Assembly: GCF_024763615.1 (NCBI RefSeq)
Contig: NC_077224.1
Coordinates: forward strand, 45,642,712-45,706,711
Direction: 5' to 3'
DNA length: 64,000 nt
Source of the DNA: Phlebotomus papatasi
Lineage: Eukaryota > Arthropoda > Insecta > Diptera > Psychodidae
Below are positions 46,640 to 56,608 of this stretch, piece by piece. The translations under genes and the position numbers were made by a program. How positions within the stretch are numbered: the stretch's first letter is position 1; each line of letters begins with the position of its first letter. The notes beneath the pieces were generated by a model that saw only the letters and a program-made list of their open reading frames with translations, did not search any database and was not told the origin of the DNA.

Positions 46640-47514
46640 CCCTTTAACGACGAAAGGGTCAAAAATTGGGGGTCATTTAAAATCATATATTCTAACTTTT
46701 TACAGCTAAGCACAAGTTTAGCCCTTTAACGACGAGACACTTTTTACGGACCGAAAATCAACAATAAAAATTTAACCGATAAACAAAATTAATGAAACGT
46801 CTTACATCTAACTTTGGAAAATCAAACAGATTCTGATTCGATGCATTTTTTACCTGTACGAGCGATAGGGACAAAAATAGCCCAAAAATTTAAGTAATTT
46901 TTCTGACAATATCATTGAATAATAATTTTCAGTCTAATGAAAAATATTATGTATGAGTATTGTAGTTTCTTTTTTCAAAACGGTTTTGCTTAAAAAATTG
47001 GAAATATAAAAAATAATTAAAATAATTTTTCAATATCAGAATTTAAAAATTCGGCATTTTTAAGCTTAAATATTTACTATATAACAAATAGCTGGAAACT
47101 TGTAAAAAATAATCCTAGATTCCTTCAAACTTGAACTTTGCAATTACGTAGAAACATAAGAAAAAAATATCTTTAGGTAGGGGAAAGTACTCTCCCTTTG
47201 AACGTTCATGCCTTCGAATAATATGAATTTCTTTTGTTTTTCATAAGAGATTTACATTAAATTATCACGGTATTATCAACAATTCATGATAAGCCAACTA
47301 ATATTTGATAGAAATGTGTAAGTCTCTTAAGAAAACTAAAAGAAAATTCACATTATTCGAAGGCATGAACGTTGGAAGGGAGAGCACTTTCCCCTAGTAA
47401 GGAAAAAATATTTTCTTTAAGGGACATCGGTGTTCCAATCGTCCTTGAAGGATTAGACGGCCGAGGAAAAATTTCATTTTTGAGTTACCGCGTGACTAAA
47501 TTGTCCTTAAAGGG
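46640..47514. mobile_element. piggyBac-like MITE, TTAA-flanked, with nested insert
   Basis: TTAA at 46636-46639 precedes CCCTTTAACGACGAAAGGGT, and the right end GTCCTTAAAGGG is followed by TTAA at 47515-47518. A second CCCTTTAACGACGAGACAC inside (46723) suggests a partial internal duplication. The TTAA target and CCCT terminus are the hallmarks of piggyBac. A younger TA-flanked MITE sits inside at 47180-47394. Confidence 0.7.
47180..47394. mobile_element. MITE with GGGGAAAGTACTCTCCC termini (215 bp)
   Basis: GGGGAAAGTACTCTCCCTTT is mirrored by GGGAGAGCACTTTCCCC, with TA at 47178-47179 and 47395-47396. The arms continue with GAACGTTCATGCCTTCGAAT, mirrored near 47357. It is inserted in the piggyBac-like element. 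Confidence 0.8.
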
Positions 47515-47858
47515 TTAAGAGAAGTCTGATAAAACATGCATTTAAGATTTTTTATGTAAAGGCTTTTAATGAGTATTTCAGGAATAATTTGGACATGTTA
47601 TCCATTTTACGATATTTCGAAGAGTTTTTCCTCCAAAAATTCTTGTAAGAGAAATTACTATACTCGAAGGAAAAATGAAAGATATACTCTTCCCCCAGTT
47701 CGCCTTTATTCCCTATTCTTAACCGACAGAAGAGACTTTCATTGTTAAATACAACTTTGAGAAATTAACTTGAAAATCACATTTCTCATGACATGACATA
47801 CAGTGGGAGCAATTTTCGTAAAAAAATGCATTTTTAATTAGTCAAAAATTGTTTTTAA

Positions 47859-47943
47859 CCCTTTAAAGACGATAGGGACACCGGTGTCCCAAAAAAGTTT
47901 TTTTTTCTGACACCCAATTTTTGAAACTCTCGTCCTTAAAGTG
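47859..47943. mobile_element. Minimal piggyBac-like MITE (85 bp)
   Basis: TTAA at 47855-47858 and 47944-47947 flank CCCTTTAAAGACGATAGGGA and the mirrored CTCGTCCTTAAAGTG. The inner palindrome is GGACACCGGTGTCC. It is the smallest member of the TTAACCCTTTAA group here and nearly all terminal repeat. Confidence 0.7.
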
Positions 47944-48058
47944 TTAATGTGCACAGGCCCTTCTTAAGATAAGGAAACCGGCTTAAGATAAAGTTGAGGA
48001 AACTTAAATTATCTAGCAAATATGTCCAATTTCCTTCAATTAGGATGGTTTTCTTTAA

Positions 48059-48290
48059 AGCTGTCTACACATATGAGCATTTTTTAAAAAAATTCTTTAA
48101 AAAAATTTTTAAAAAATAAAAATGGGTCGGTTTTTTTTACAAAATTGCTTACATACTAGACAAATTTCTGTAAAAAATCCATTTTTTTACAAAAATTTTC
48201 ACTAGTGTAGAGCCGATTCTTTTTAAAAACCTTTTTAGGGTTATTTTTTAAAGAATTTTTTTAAAAAATGCTCATAGTGTGTAGACAGCC
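48059..48290. mobile_element. MITE with CTGTCTACACA termini (232 bp)
   Basis: GCTGTCTACACATATGAGCA is mirrored by TGCTCATAGTGTGTAGACAG. The T- and A-rich inside can fold throughout. It is related to the GGCCTCTACACACTAG group at 18.5 and 61.4 kb. A partial relative (CGACACACTAGGAAC) follows at 48390-48510. Confidence 0.7.
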
Positions 48291-48638
48291 TAAGAGAGCA
48301 AATTTAGAATACCAAATACGAGCCTATTAATATTTAGAATTTTTAAAAATGTCCATAAAACAACTTTTAGAGCAAATGTTCCTTAAAGCCCTCGACACAC
48401 TAGGAACAATTTAAAAAAAAAAAGGATTTTAAAGAAAATTTCCCTTGCCTTGTAAGCAGAAACGTCACTTTTTTTTTTAGAAATGACAATTTTCAAATGC
48501 ACATTTTCCTTCGAAATAGAAGGAAATGGTATTGGACAAGATTGTTAGTAAATTTCCAATAAGAATGTTTTGATTGCAAATTGTTAGTTATATCAAGCCA
48601 CCGTTGGAAAGGTTTTGACATCAGCAACAATAATTATA

Positions 48639-48969
48639 CAGTAGAGCCTCGCTATAGGCCATATTTGGTTCCAGATTTGACACTTAGGTCGAACTATAGT
48701 CCATGTCATTTTTTAAAATTATCAACGACTTTTAGTATTGAAATTGCTCGATGGCTTCCACTTTCTTTGCGATTGTGGTACTTGTCCTCACTCTATTCAT
48801 TATGGATCACAATTATCACAACTAGTCAATAAAGTTTGCCAAAAATATTAAATTAATTTTGACAATATTGCATAACGCGTACTAAAAAACATAACCTTAC
48901 TTAAAATCAGTGTTTTGAACGGTCGATAAATTGTGGACTAGAGCGATGGCCTATAGCGAGGTTCTACTG
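48639..48969 (-). mobile_element. pogo-type MITE, copy 1 (331 bp)
   Basis: CAGTAGAGCCTCGCTATAGG at the left is mirrored by CCTATAGCGAGGTTCTACTG at the right, with TA at 48637-48638 and 48970-48971. On the minus strand the middle encodes MNRVRTSTTIAKKVEAIEQF then QY and a stop, the same relic as in the other two copies. The element is inverted relative to the next copy, 63 bases away. Confidence 0.85.
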
Positions 48970-49032
48970 TAAAGTTCATTCGAAATTTAAAATGGATTTT
49001 CAGAGATATTCGACATCGAATTTTAGAAAATA

Positions 49033-49369
49033 CAGTAGTCTCGCTATAGGCCATCGCTCTATAGTCCACAATTTATCGACCGTTGATTTCAAAACACTGA
49101 TTTTAAGTTAGGTTATGTTTTTTTAGTACGCGACATGCAATGTTGTCATAATTATTTTAATATTTTTGGCAAACTTTATTAAGTAGTTGTGATAATTGTG
49201 ATCCACAATGAAGAGAGCAAGGACAAGTACCACAATCGCAAAGAAAGTGGAAGCCGTCGAGCAATTTCAATACTAAAAGTCGTTGATAATTTTAAAAAAT
49301 TACATGGACTATAGTGCGACCCAAGTGTCAAATTTGAAACCAAATATGGACTATAGCGAGACTCTACTG
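49033..49369 (+). mobile_element. pogo-type MITE, copy 2 (337 bp)
   Basis: CAGTAGTCTCGCTATAGGCC opens and CTATAGCGAGACTCTACTG closes the element, with TA at 49031-49032 and 49370-49371. It contains ATG at 49208 followed by 21 further codons and a stop. This looks like an internally deleted pogo/Tigger transposon that kept both ends and the start of the transposase. Confidence 0.85.
49208..49276 (+). pseudogene. Relic of a pogo-type transposase N-terminus
   Basis: The frame reads MKRARTSTTIAKKVEAVEQF, then QY and a stop: 22 residues. A basic start followed by a helix of the form IAKKVEAVEQF is what begins the psq-type helix-turn-helix of pogo/CENP-B transposases. The same frame with the same stop position occurs in the copies at 48639 and 54768, so the deletion happened before the three copies spread. 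It cannot make an active enzyme. Conservation probably reflects recency, not selection on a peptide. Confidence 0.55.
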
Positions 49370-49816
49370 TAGAACTTTCGATTTTAGCGCTCTAGCGATG
49401 GTATGTTATAGGTATGATTGGAAAAGTTATAGCATTTAACGAGAAGTCAGAACGAATCGTAAGAAAACTCTTAGAATTGTTTTAAAATTGGATACTTCGG
49501 GAACAGTGTCATTTCCATATATCTGGTTAGCAATTTTTGTTGAAAAACTGCTGACCGGTCAGCATATTTTTGTTGCTCAATTAAGCAAAAATATGCCGAA
49601 AACGATATTTTTTTACCTAACTCTGTTCGCTGGGTCAAATCAGTTCAAAACTCCGGGAAAATAATTTTTTAAAAAAATCCGTTTTGTTACATTTTGCCCC
49701 AGTTCTTCTATTTATTCTTTAATCTACATAAAGCTAAATGTATACTTCTAGGGGAATTTAATTATCAAAACGAATACGGTTCATTAGTAAAATAGTCTGT
49801 CCTCTTGGAAACTCAC
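49370..49816. other. Sequence without recognised features
   Basis: A small direct/inverted motif, CTGACCGGTCAGC at 49551, is palindromic. Nothing else was noted. It is probably intronic if the exon at 49817 is real. Confidence 0.35.
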
Positions 49817-49919
49817 CACACTCTATTTCAGCTTGATAAAAATCCGCAATGGAGTTTGGAATGTTTCCGGACGATGGTCGAATCCTCTTAAGAGATGTAA
49901 TGCAGAAATTCCTCTGGTT
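49817..49919 (-). CDS. Candidate internal exon, unknown protein
   Basis: A good donor, GTGAGT, begins at 49816 in the minus sense. The frame ending there reads NQRNFCITSLKRIRPSS then GNIPNSIADFYQAEIEC, protein-like in composition and with two Cys. The acceptor may be GATTAG just before it (exon 103 nt, phase 0). Alternatively the exon starts at 49965 after AAAACAG, in which case the same frame continues upstream (SGHTFSDNCALRD) but is broken by one TAG. I do not recognise the family. A candidate signal-peptide ORF on the same strand lies 0.75 kb upstream, so a secreted or membrane protein gene is possible. If the TAG is internal to the exon, this is a pseudogene. Confidence 0.33.
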
Positions 49920-50414
49920 CTAATCCCTCAGTGCACAATTGTCAGAAAATGTGTGACCACTAAAACTGTTTTAATTATTTTTGCATGAGCTTCTCTCAGA
50001 ATAGATCCCACTCTCTCGTTTTTCTTTCCTATTTTTTTTTTTTTTTTTTTTTTGGAATTATCCCACAAAAAGCTCTCTTTCAATTTCCATTGCACTGCGC
50101 TCATTGTCCGAGTAATTACCTAACTTATTTTTTTTTAACGATTTTAATGTGTTTTTAATTGAAATAAAATTGTAAAATGGCACTCCAAAATTGTTGACAA
50201 CTTTTTTTGGAGGCTTTTTTTTGCCATCAAGAGTTGAATAATATTAAATCATCAAATGTAGTTCACAAAATAATCTGCAATTAGTGGTTTTAATTGAATT
50301 TAAATTGAAGTTATTATTTATGGGAGTGCACGATTATTTGTAAAATAACTACCGCATAATCATTTCCAAGTGGCGGCATTAATAATTTGATTTGGAGCGA
50401 AAATTGATTTAAAG

Positions 50415-51060
50415 TCAAGATGAATGGTTAATGGTATTGAAATGATGAAGAAAAGATGTAGATGAAAGCGTGATTTTAATTGAATTTTCACACTCGTCTT
50501 CGTTGGTAATCAAACAAGGTAAATGTCTGGGAGATTGAGGTATGTGTTGGCAGAGGTGTTGAGGATGCCTTGGGGAATGAACACCTTCCGTTTCTACCTG
50601 ATAATGTGTATGAGATAAGGCAATGGAAGAATTTCGAGTGACAATCTCTGGAATTTGGCCCACATTAAAAAAGCCCATGCCAGAGTTTTCCCCCAAAAAA
50701 AAATCCAAAGTGCAGAAAAGTCCACAGAGGAGCAATTTCCGGTGACATTTCTGGTCCCGGAAGATGCTGGACGTGAGAAAAATCTCCGGAAATGGAAGAG
50801 AGCACAAGAAGGTGGAAAATATCCGAGAGAATTTTCATGATTTTCACCCACCCGGAAGGAAGACACAGTTGGAGGAAATTATCATAACGATCACACAACT
50901 GTCCGTAGAGATAACACAAGGACAAACTCTCCGATGTAAATCATATGAGGTGACCGACTAAACTAAACCAAACACGGTTTCCGAACAGTGGAAAATGAGG
51001 AAAATTCTCGCATCTCGCACCAGAACAAAAACTCCACCAAAACGTCACTGGAGACGTCAA
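50415..51060 (-). other. GC-richer stretch with long overlapping open frames, possible first exon
   Basis: This 0.65 kb block has higher GC and few stops on both strands. Frames include a 130-codon one on the minus strand (50415-50807) and 65 codons on the plus strand (50764-50961). No frame shows a recognised domain. Such blocks often mark promoters and first exons in AT-rich insect genomes, which is the favoured reading. Confidence 0.35.
50665..50838 (-). CDS. Candidate ORF with signal peptide, unknown protein
   Basis: ATG at 50838-50836 opens a 57-codon frame starting MKILSDIFHLLVLSSISG, which has the basic-hydrophobic-polar layout of a cleavable signal peptide, followed by DFSHVQHLPGPEMSPEIAP. 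The frame ends at 50665, just after a T9G5 homopolymer. Past the homopolymer a different frame continues as GENSGMGFFNVGQIPEIVTR, so either a splice site, an indel or chance intervenes. It could be the first exon of the gene containing 49817-49919. I cannot name the product. Confidence 0.28.
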   Translation of the reverse strand: MKILSDIFHLLVLSSISGDFSHVQHLPGPEMSPEIAPLWTFLHFGFFFGGKLWHGLF

Positions 51061-51207
51061 ATCAGTGTCAGTGAACTTTTTTTTTCTGAGCAAAAGTGAG
51101 GAAGTTGTACTAAAAATCATATGATGTGTCTCCGATCAAAAACCGTTGGAGTATGAAATGAAAATTAAACCTCGGAAAACAATGAAATCAATGAAAGATA
51201 CGAACTA

Positions 51208-51427
51208 AGGTAAAGTACCCTTTATTCGACCGGTAGATTTATTTATTCAATTTAATTATATTTGCTATAATATTTTGTGTATGATCTAACATTAATAGGT
51301 CAATTATTCTTTAAATAATACGAATCAGTGACAAATTCATAGAAATTGATGAAATTCACCATCAAATATTCAAAAATTGACCCACCGGTCGAATAGAGGA
51401 ACCCGGTCGAGTAAGGGTACTTTACCT
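51208..51427. mobile_element. MITE with AGGTAAAGTACCCTT termini (220 bp)
   Basis: AGGTAAAGTACCCTTTATTC is mirrored by GAGTAAGGGTACTTTACCT. TA lies at 51206-51207 and 51428-51429. The arms extend through CGACCGG on both sides. Single copy in this window. Confidence 0.8.
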
Positions 51428-51738
51428 TATATAAAAAAAATGTAAAATAGTTAGAAATTAAAAGATATATATAATTGCATGAAAAAAATGAAAAATACGC
51501 CAAACAGGTATTTATTTTATAAAAACACTTAATTCAGTAGATAAAATTACTCTCAAAGTAAGTTCATCAGAAATTAAAAAAAAAACAAATATTTCCTGTT
51601 AGCATATAAGCTAATCTATAGTCCTTGAACGTAGAATTTTCGGGATAAAAAATGAAATTTATAATTTTAGGAGAACTTTCTACAAAAAAACACAATTTTT
51701 TAACGTATTTGACATCACGTTTCATCTTGTAAATTAAC

Positions 51739-52287
51739 CCTCTAACGGTGTTTTCTTTAATATGCGAAAAAAAATGTTCTGAAACAATGTTTTCTAAGAT
51801 AATTATGATCCAATAAAGTCCAAAAAACCATCCATTCTTCATTATCTCTTCTAGTTTAGGCGCTAGGTGAGAAAATATAAAAATTTTTTGAAACTCTTTT
51901 TGCTTCTAAAATTCACATTTTTAGTTTTTTCAAATTTTTTAAATAAAATATACAAAGTAGAATGACATATCTTTTAGTAAAAAATAAATTTATTTTAGTT
52001 AGATAACATTATATCGATATTTTTATGGAAATTGGAAATGAGTTTTCTTGCACAAATATTTTTTGTTGCTTTTTCTCTGACCTGTCACACAAAACTGGGA
52101 ATAGCGCAACAAAACGTAGAGTCAAAATGAGTTCAAACTTTCAAGAGATGTTTATAAGACTATTACTGAGGACACTATAGTACTTTTAAATAAATGAAAC
52201 CTTTATTATCTGTCTATTATCTATTTTTATTTCTGTAAATGTGATTTTTGTGAAGACCGCCTGGAGGCGGTCTTACCCGTTAGAGGG
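51739..52287. mobile_element. piggyBac-like element, TTAA-flanked (549 bp)
   Basis: TTAA at 51735-51738 precedes CCCTCTAACGGTG, and CCGTTAGAGGG is followed by TTAA at 52288-52291. An inner palindrome, GACCGCCTGGAGGCGGTC, lies near the right end (about 52256-52273). No transposase frame was seen. It differs in terminal sequence from the CCCTTTAA group, so it is a second piggyBac-like family. Confidence 0.7.
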
Positions 52288-53349
52288 TTAAATTGTGATC
52301 AAGGCAACATAATCGTAACATCCTTCGTTCAAGCGCTAGATAAACTTATCTGCTAACAGGTAATTATTTAGTTTTTTGATTTCATATGAATCTACTTTGA
52401 ATAACCTTGTCCATCGAAAAGAAAGTTTGTTAGTATCCTCTAAACTTTGTGAGTTACTTTCAAGTATGAAGTTTGTTATCTTGATATTTTTCCAGAAACA
52501 TAACATTCAAAATAATTCAATTTAATTAGCCAAATCAAAAGGAAATTTAACAAAAAAATTAATAATATTTATTACGTCTGAAGTTTGAAGTTAATTAAAT
52601 AGAGGCTACACTCTTATCACGAATTGATGATGCGGAGTCTGGTCTGGACGTCGCGGAAGATGTAAACAACTTGTTTTAGAATTTAGGAACCAGGAATAAA
52701 ACAATAGGTGTAATAAGAGCAAAGTCTCCGAAAAATAATAGCCTCAACATAGCCGAATATTAAACTATTGGGAGAAATTTTAAAAGACAGTGACTTCGAG
52801 ATAAGCAAATAGCCAATTTTTATACCCAACATGTAACATAAATGAAAATAAATTCTTAAATCACTCTCACCGAGGATTTTAATTTTAAGTAAAGAAAACC
52901 TGAGGATCATTTCGAAATGTCGCTGAAATTTACTTATCCAGCTACACTATAAGTTTTCCTTTTTGTTTCAAAAAAAAATTCCTAAAAATCAGGTCCCAGC
53001 GGCTAAATTTTTAAATTCTTAAATCAAAATTCGGAAAATGTAGTTTAATTTAAATTATGTACTCTTACATACATGTAAAAACTTGAATTAAATTCTGTTT
53101 TGCAAAAAATAGAGGAAATATGCTGACTCTTTTCAGTCTTTTTGACCCAAGTAAATGTAACCTCTTAAGAATGGCCTCTAATTTCATGAATGTCCTAAAA
53201 AAAATACAGAAAGAAACAAAATAAGATCACAGGTCAAAAACTATTTATTTTAGCACAAATACCTTTAATAAAAAAAAAAACCTTTTCCGCCTCAGAAAAA
53301 TCATATTAATAATGCAAGGATAGCAAGTTTAAAAAGAATCACTAAATTG
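52288..53349. other. AT-rich sequence with a small GC-rich islet
   Basis: Around 52612-52680 a short stretch is GC-richer and open on both strands (plus: SRIDDAESGLDVAEDVNNLF then stop). It has no good splice sites, and I do not call it a gene. The rest is unremarkable. Confidence 0.35.
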
Positions 53350-53600
53350 AGAGGATGTGTCTTGTGGTATATATTACAAGTACAAAAGACTAGGGTTCGA
53401 GTCTTCTTCATATCATCAGAATTGTTCTGACAGGCGTTAATGGTGTTCTAATTGCATCCAGTAAGGTTCTCTGGACTTGTTTCAACAGGGAACGAGTACA
53501 ATCCCATCATAACAAAAGAAAATAAAGAGTAATGCAATTTCTGAACTCCCGTTTGTAGAAAATTCTTCTACGGGAAGGTTGTACAAACAATATTAAATAA
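53350..53600 (+). mobile_element. tRNA-derived SINE, family 1, copy 2
   Basis: The B box GGTTCGAGTCT is near 53394, and the body matches the copy at 25737 through GACAGGCGTTAATGGTGTTC, GGACTTG and ACAATCCCATCATA. An extra segment near the 3' end contains a small hairpin, GTAGAAAATTCTTCTAC. The 3' end is ATTAAATAAATT. It is more diverged than the first copy. Confidence 0.75.
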
Positions 53601-54767
53601 ATTAAAAGAAAAGAACACTACTAGAATCTGGCTGTCTTCTTTAAAAGGAAATCACCATGTTTATTGGAATTGTGTAGATGAAAATAAACCAAAAATAGCA
53701 GGCAGACAGTGGTTTAACCTACAAAGAATTTTAAAAATATACTAAAATTTGTTACTAAATTTTGTTTACTGCAAAAACAAAGTTTATCTTCAGTTAGTCT
53801 AACTAAGGGAAGCATATCCTACCAATACTCCTCAATTTATAATTGAGATTATATTCAGAAACCGCTTACTTTTGTAATAATTCGGAATCTTATTTCTATG
53901 CTTAAAATCTTAAAACTACATATTATTTTGTTATGTGAAAAATATTTTGGGAAGATTAGACAAAATCAAGAAATATGAACTATACCATGATTTTATTTAT
54001 TCCCCATTTGTTTTTTGATTTTTAATTTTTTAAGTGGAAAATTTTGTCAAGGATCTAAAAACTAAGACAACAAAAATGTAGTAGGTATTTACAAGATCTA
54101 CGAAAATCTGTCTATGGTATGATCTAAACTTGAAACTCCAAACTAGACTGGTAAGTCTACCTACAATAATATGAAAAGATGGTATCTTTTAGATGCAGAA
54201 ATCAGTATCTCAAAAATTTGCGTAATTTATTCCAACAACAAAAGGTAATGAGAAAAAAGAAACTGAAAACAATTTGGCACAATTATTCATTTTTTCTCGT
54301 TATCTAACTGTAAATATATTAAAAATTGCTTTAACGAGAAGATATTCAAGTTTGATAAAATAATTGTAAAAGTTGAAAGAATTCTGTAAGTAGTAAAAAT
54401 AATAAAACGATTAGATTTTTAACGCATATGATATTCGTGATTTATAAGTGCAAAAACGTGTAGATGGTGTAGATCCAAACTTTAGGCCCGAGAGGTAGGA
54501 TTTTATCTCGTAGCATAAAAGCTGAGATTGTAAAGAATCTCAATTTATACAATATAATAATATTAGTTGTCAAACTTTAAACCTCTCTCCAGTAGAGTTG
54601 AATTTTGTGATTTTACAAATTTGTGAATGTCTGTTCAATAAAAGTTCATAAAAGGAGCCACAATATAATGAAAAAGGAAATTATAACTTTAATTTTTTCA
54701 CAAATAAGTCTAGTTAATATTTAATTTACCATCTAAAATTATTTCAAAAAAAGTCAAAAACTATTTA
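53601..54767. other. AT-rich sequence, no gene seen
   Basis: I found no open frame with a motif and no repeat boundary here. Confidence 0.4.
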
Positions 54768-55096
54768 CAGTAGAGTCTCGCTATAGGCCATCGCTCTATA
54801 GTCCACAATTTATCGACCGTTGATTTCAAAACACTGATTTTATGTTAGGTTATGTTTTTTAGTACGTAACAAGCATAATTATTTTAATATTTTTGGCAAA
54901 CTTTATTAAGTAGTTGTGATAATTGTGATCAATAATGAAGAGAGCAAGGACAAGTACCACAATCGCAAAGAAAGTGGAAGCCGTCGAGGAATTTCAATAC
55001 TAAAAGTCGTTGATAATTTTAAAAAATTACATGGACTATAGTGCGACACAAGTGTCAAATTTGGAACCAAATATGGACTATAGCGAGACTCTACTG
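54768..55096 (+). mobile_element. pogo-type MITE, copy 3 (329 bp)
   Basis: CAGTAGAGTCTCGCTATAGG to CTATAGCGAGACTCTACTG, with TA at 54766-54767 and 55097-55098. It is very close in sequence to copy 2, including the relic frame from ATG at 54935 (here with a Glu at the position of Gln 19). Copies 2 and 3 therefore moved recently. Confidence 0.87.
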
Positions 55097-55640
55097 TATT
55101 TTCAAGAAGTTGCCAAAGATTTACTACTTTTATAAATTTAATAATGCAGTGAAATTGGTGTAATTGAAATTTTTATTTTTTGTGAAAAATGTGAAAAACA
55201 AGAAACTATAATTTTTTGAAACCTAAGAAAAATGTCGTAAAAGTGAAATCTCAGAATTCACTATTTTTTTGACTAATTTTGCAAATTGGTTTTTTTAGGC
55301 TCTTTTTTTATTATGATAATATATCTGCCTATTATTAAATTTATTATTAATTAAATAAAAGATTAAAAAGGTGTATATGATATGCAAAACAAATCTGTTA
55401 TTCGAATTTAAAAATAAGGGGTACCAATTTTTTGTACTAAAAACATGAGCAAGAATTCGTCGTATTTGAATAAAAGTCAAATAAATATTTTTTTCTAATT
55501 TGAAACGACCGTTTTTACACTGTATTTTTTTCGGTACAAATTAATACACGAGTTTGCAAAAAAAAGGTATAAATATGATACAATTTACCTCTATTTGTTC
55601 GTATTCTTAAGTTTTTTAATTAAAAACTTCACGAGCAGTG
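55097..55640. other. AT-rich sequence, no gene seen
   Basis: Nothing recognisable. Composition changes to GC-richer near 55640. Confidence 0.4.
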
Positions 55641-55979
55641 CGTGAAATAGTGAAAATGTGAAATAAAAAACAATTTTTACTTCCCGGACACAAAACATGT
55701 GATTGTGAGGTTATGTTTCATTGTTTACATTTCATGAAAGTGTTTTGTTGTGAAAATCTCAGCTAAAATGGCAGTTTTCAGAGTTATTAGTGATATTTAT
55801 TAAAATATTTGTGGCCAAAAATTATCACAGGGCCGCATTTATTTAAAAACGAATGAAATCAAGTGCCCTGTGATGTGTGTAAACGTGTTTTGATGATGAT
55901 TTACTGGACAGAGTTTTTGGACAAAAATCACCACAATACATCAATAAATTACGTCCGCGAAACTAACAAAAAGATTAGG

Positions 55980-56537
55980 AAGTGAAAATATACTACTTGA
56001 AAGTTCCTGGACATATTGTTGGTTCATTTTGAGTGCTCATCCAAGTGCAAATATAGTCCGGAGAGCCTCAAATTCGATACTGGAATAAGCTTCCGGAAGG
56101 TGTTTTTATAAGGAGCCAGAGACGACGGAAATTTCAGACAGGCCACAGAAGATGTTCCCATTGAAGTAACAAAACAGGAAAGAAGTAACGATGACTCTGG
56201 TTTAACCACGTTAGTACCACAGGAGTCAAAATCATCGCTGCTGTTGAAGACGTCCGGAAGGAGGAAATTCAGCATAGAAGTGTCAGAATTCGTGGAAATT
56301 ATTCCGCAGGGATGTTCCGGTGAGAAGAAGGCGAATGATTGTCTTCAATTTTTGGAGGATTTTGGACAATTTGTACCCTCCATTCTTGATCACGTAAACG
56401 TCATCCAACGTGGTGTATTTCTTGTTGGACTTCTCACTCGAAGAGACTTCTCAGGGATGTACATCTCGTAGAACAGAACCTCCAACATGAAAGTTTGAAG
56501 AATGTCTTGGATATCTATCTGGATTTGATTTGATCAG
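55980..56537 (+). pseudogene. Degenerate coding region or first exon, unknown protein
   Basis: The stretch is GC-richer than its surroundings. From about 55996 the frame reads KFLDILLVHFECSSKCKYSP and onward to an in-frame TAA at 56109-56111. It then stays open from 56112 to 56471 for 119 codons (including TTLVPQESKSSLLLKTSG and NDCLQFLEDFGQFVPSILDH). After that stop, a neighbouring frame gives DVHLVEQNLQHESLKNVLDI, as if a frameshift had occurred near 56455. The exon would end at the donor CAG/GTATGT at 56537/56538. No family is recognised. Protein-like text broken by one stop and one frameshift fits a decayed gene or a non-coding transcript derived from one. A minus-strand frame also exists here but looks like the shadow. 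Confidence 0.35.
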
Positions 56538-56608
56538 GTATGTTTTGTAGGAAGGATATGCTTCCTAGTGGATAATACTACTAATCAATGAATATTTTCA
56601 ATCCACAG
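56538..56608 (+). other. Candidate 71-base intron
   Basis: GTATGT starts at 56538, a strong branch-site match CTAAT is at 56581-56585 (within TACTACTAATC), and the acceptor TTTTCAATCCACAG ends at 56608. Length, donor, branch and acceptor all fit the short intron class of flies. A second donor, CA/GTAAGT, is at 56727, giving a possible 118-nt second exon (56609-56726) with no long frame. Confidence 0.5.

Noticed and set aside
50032..50053. Run of 22 T as a retroposon poly-A tail (minus strand)
   Set aside because: No retroposed body or target duplication is visible next to it; simple slippage is enough.
56024..56275. 83-codon minus-strand frame
   Set aside because: It overlaps the plus-strand decayed region antisense; the splice signals favour the plus strand, so this is taken as its shadow.
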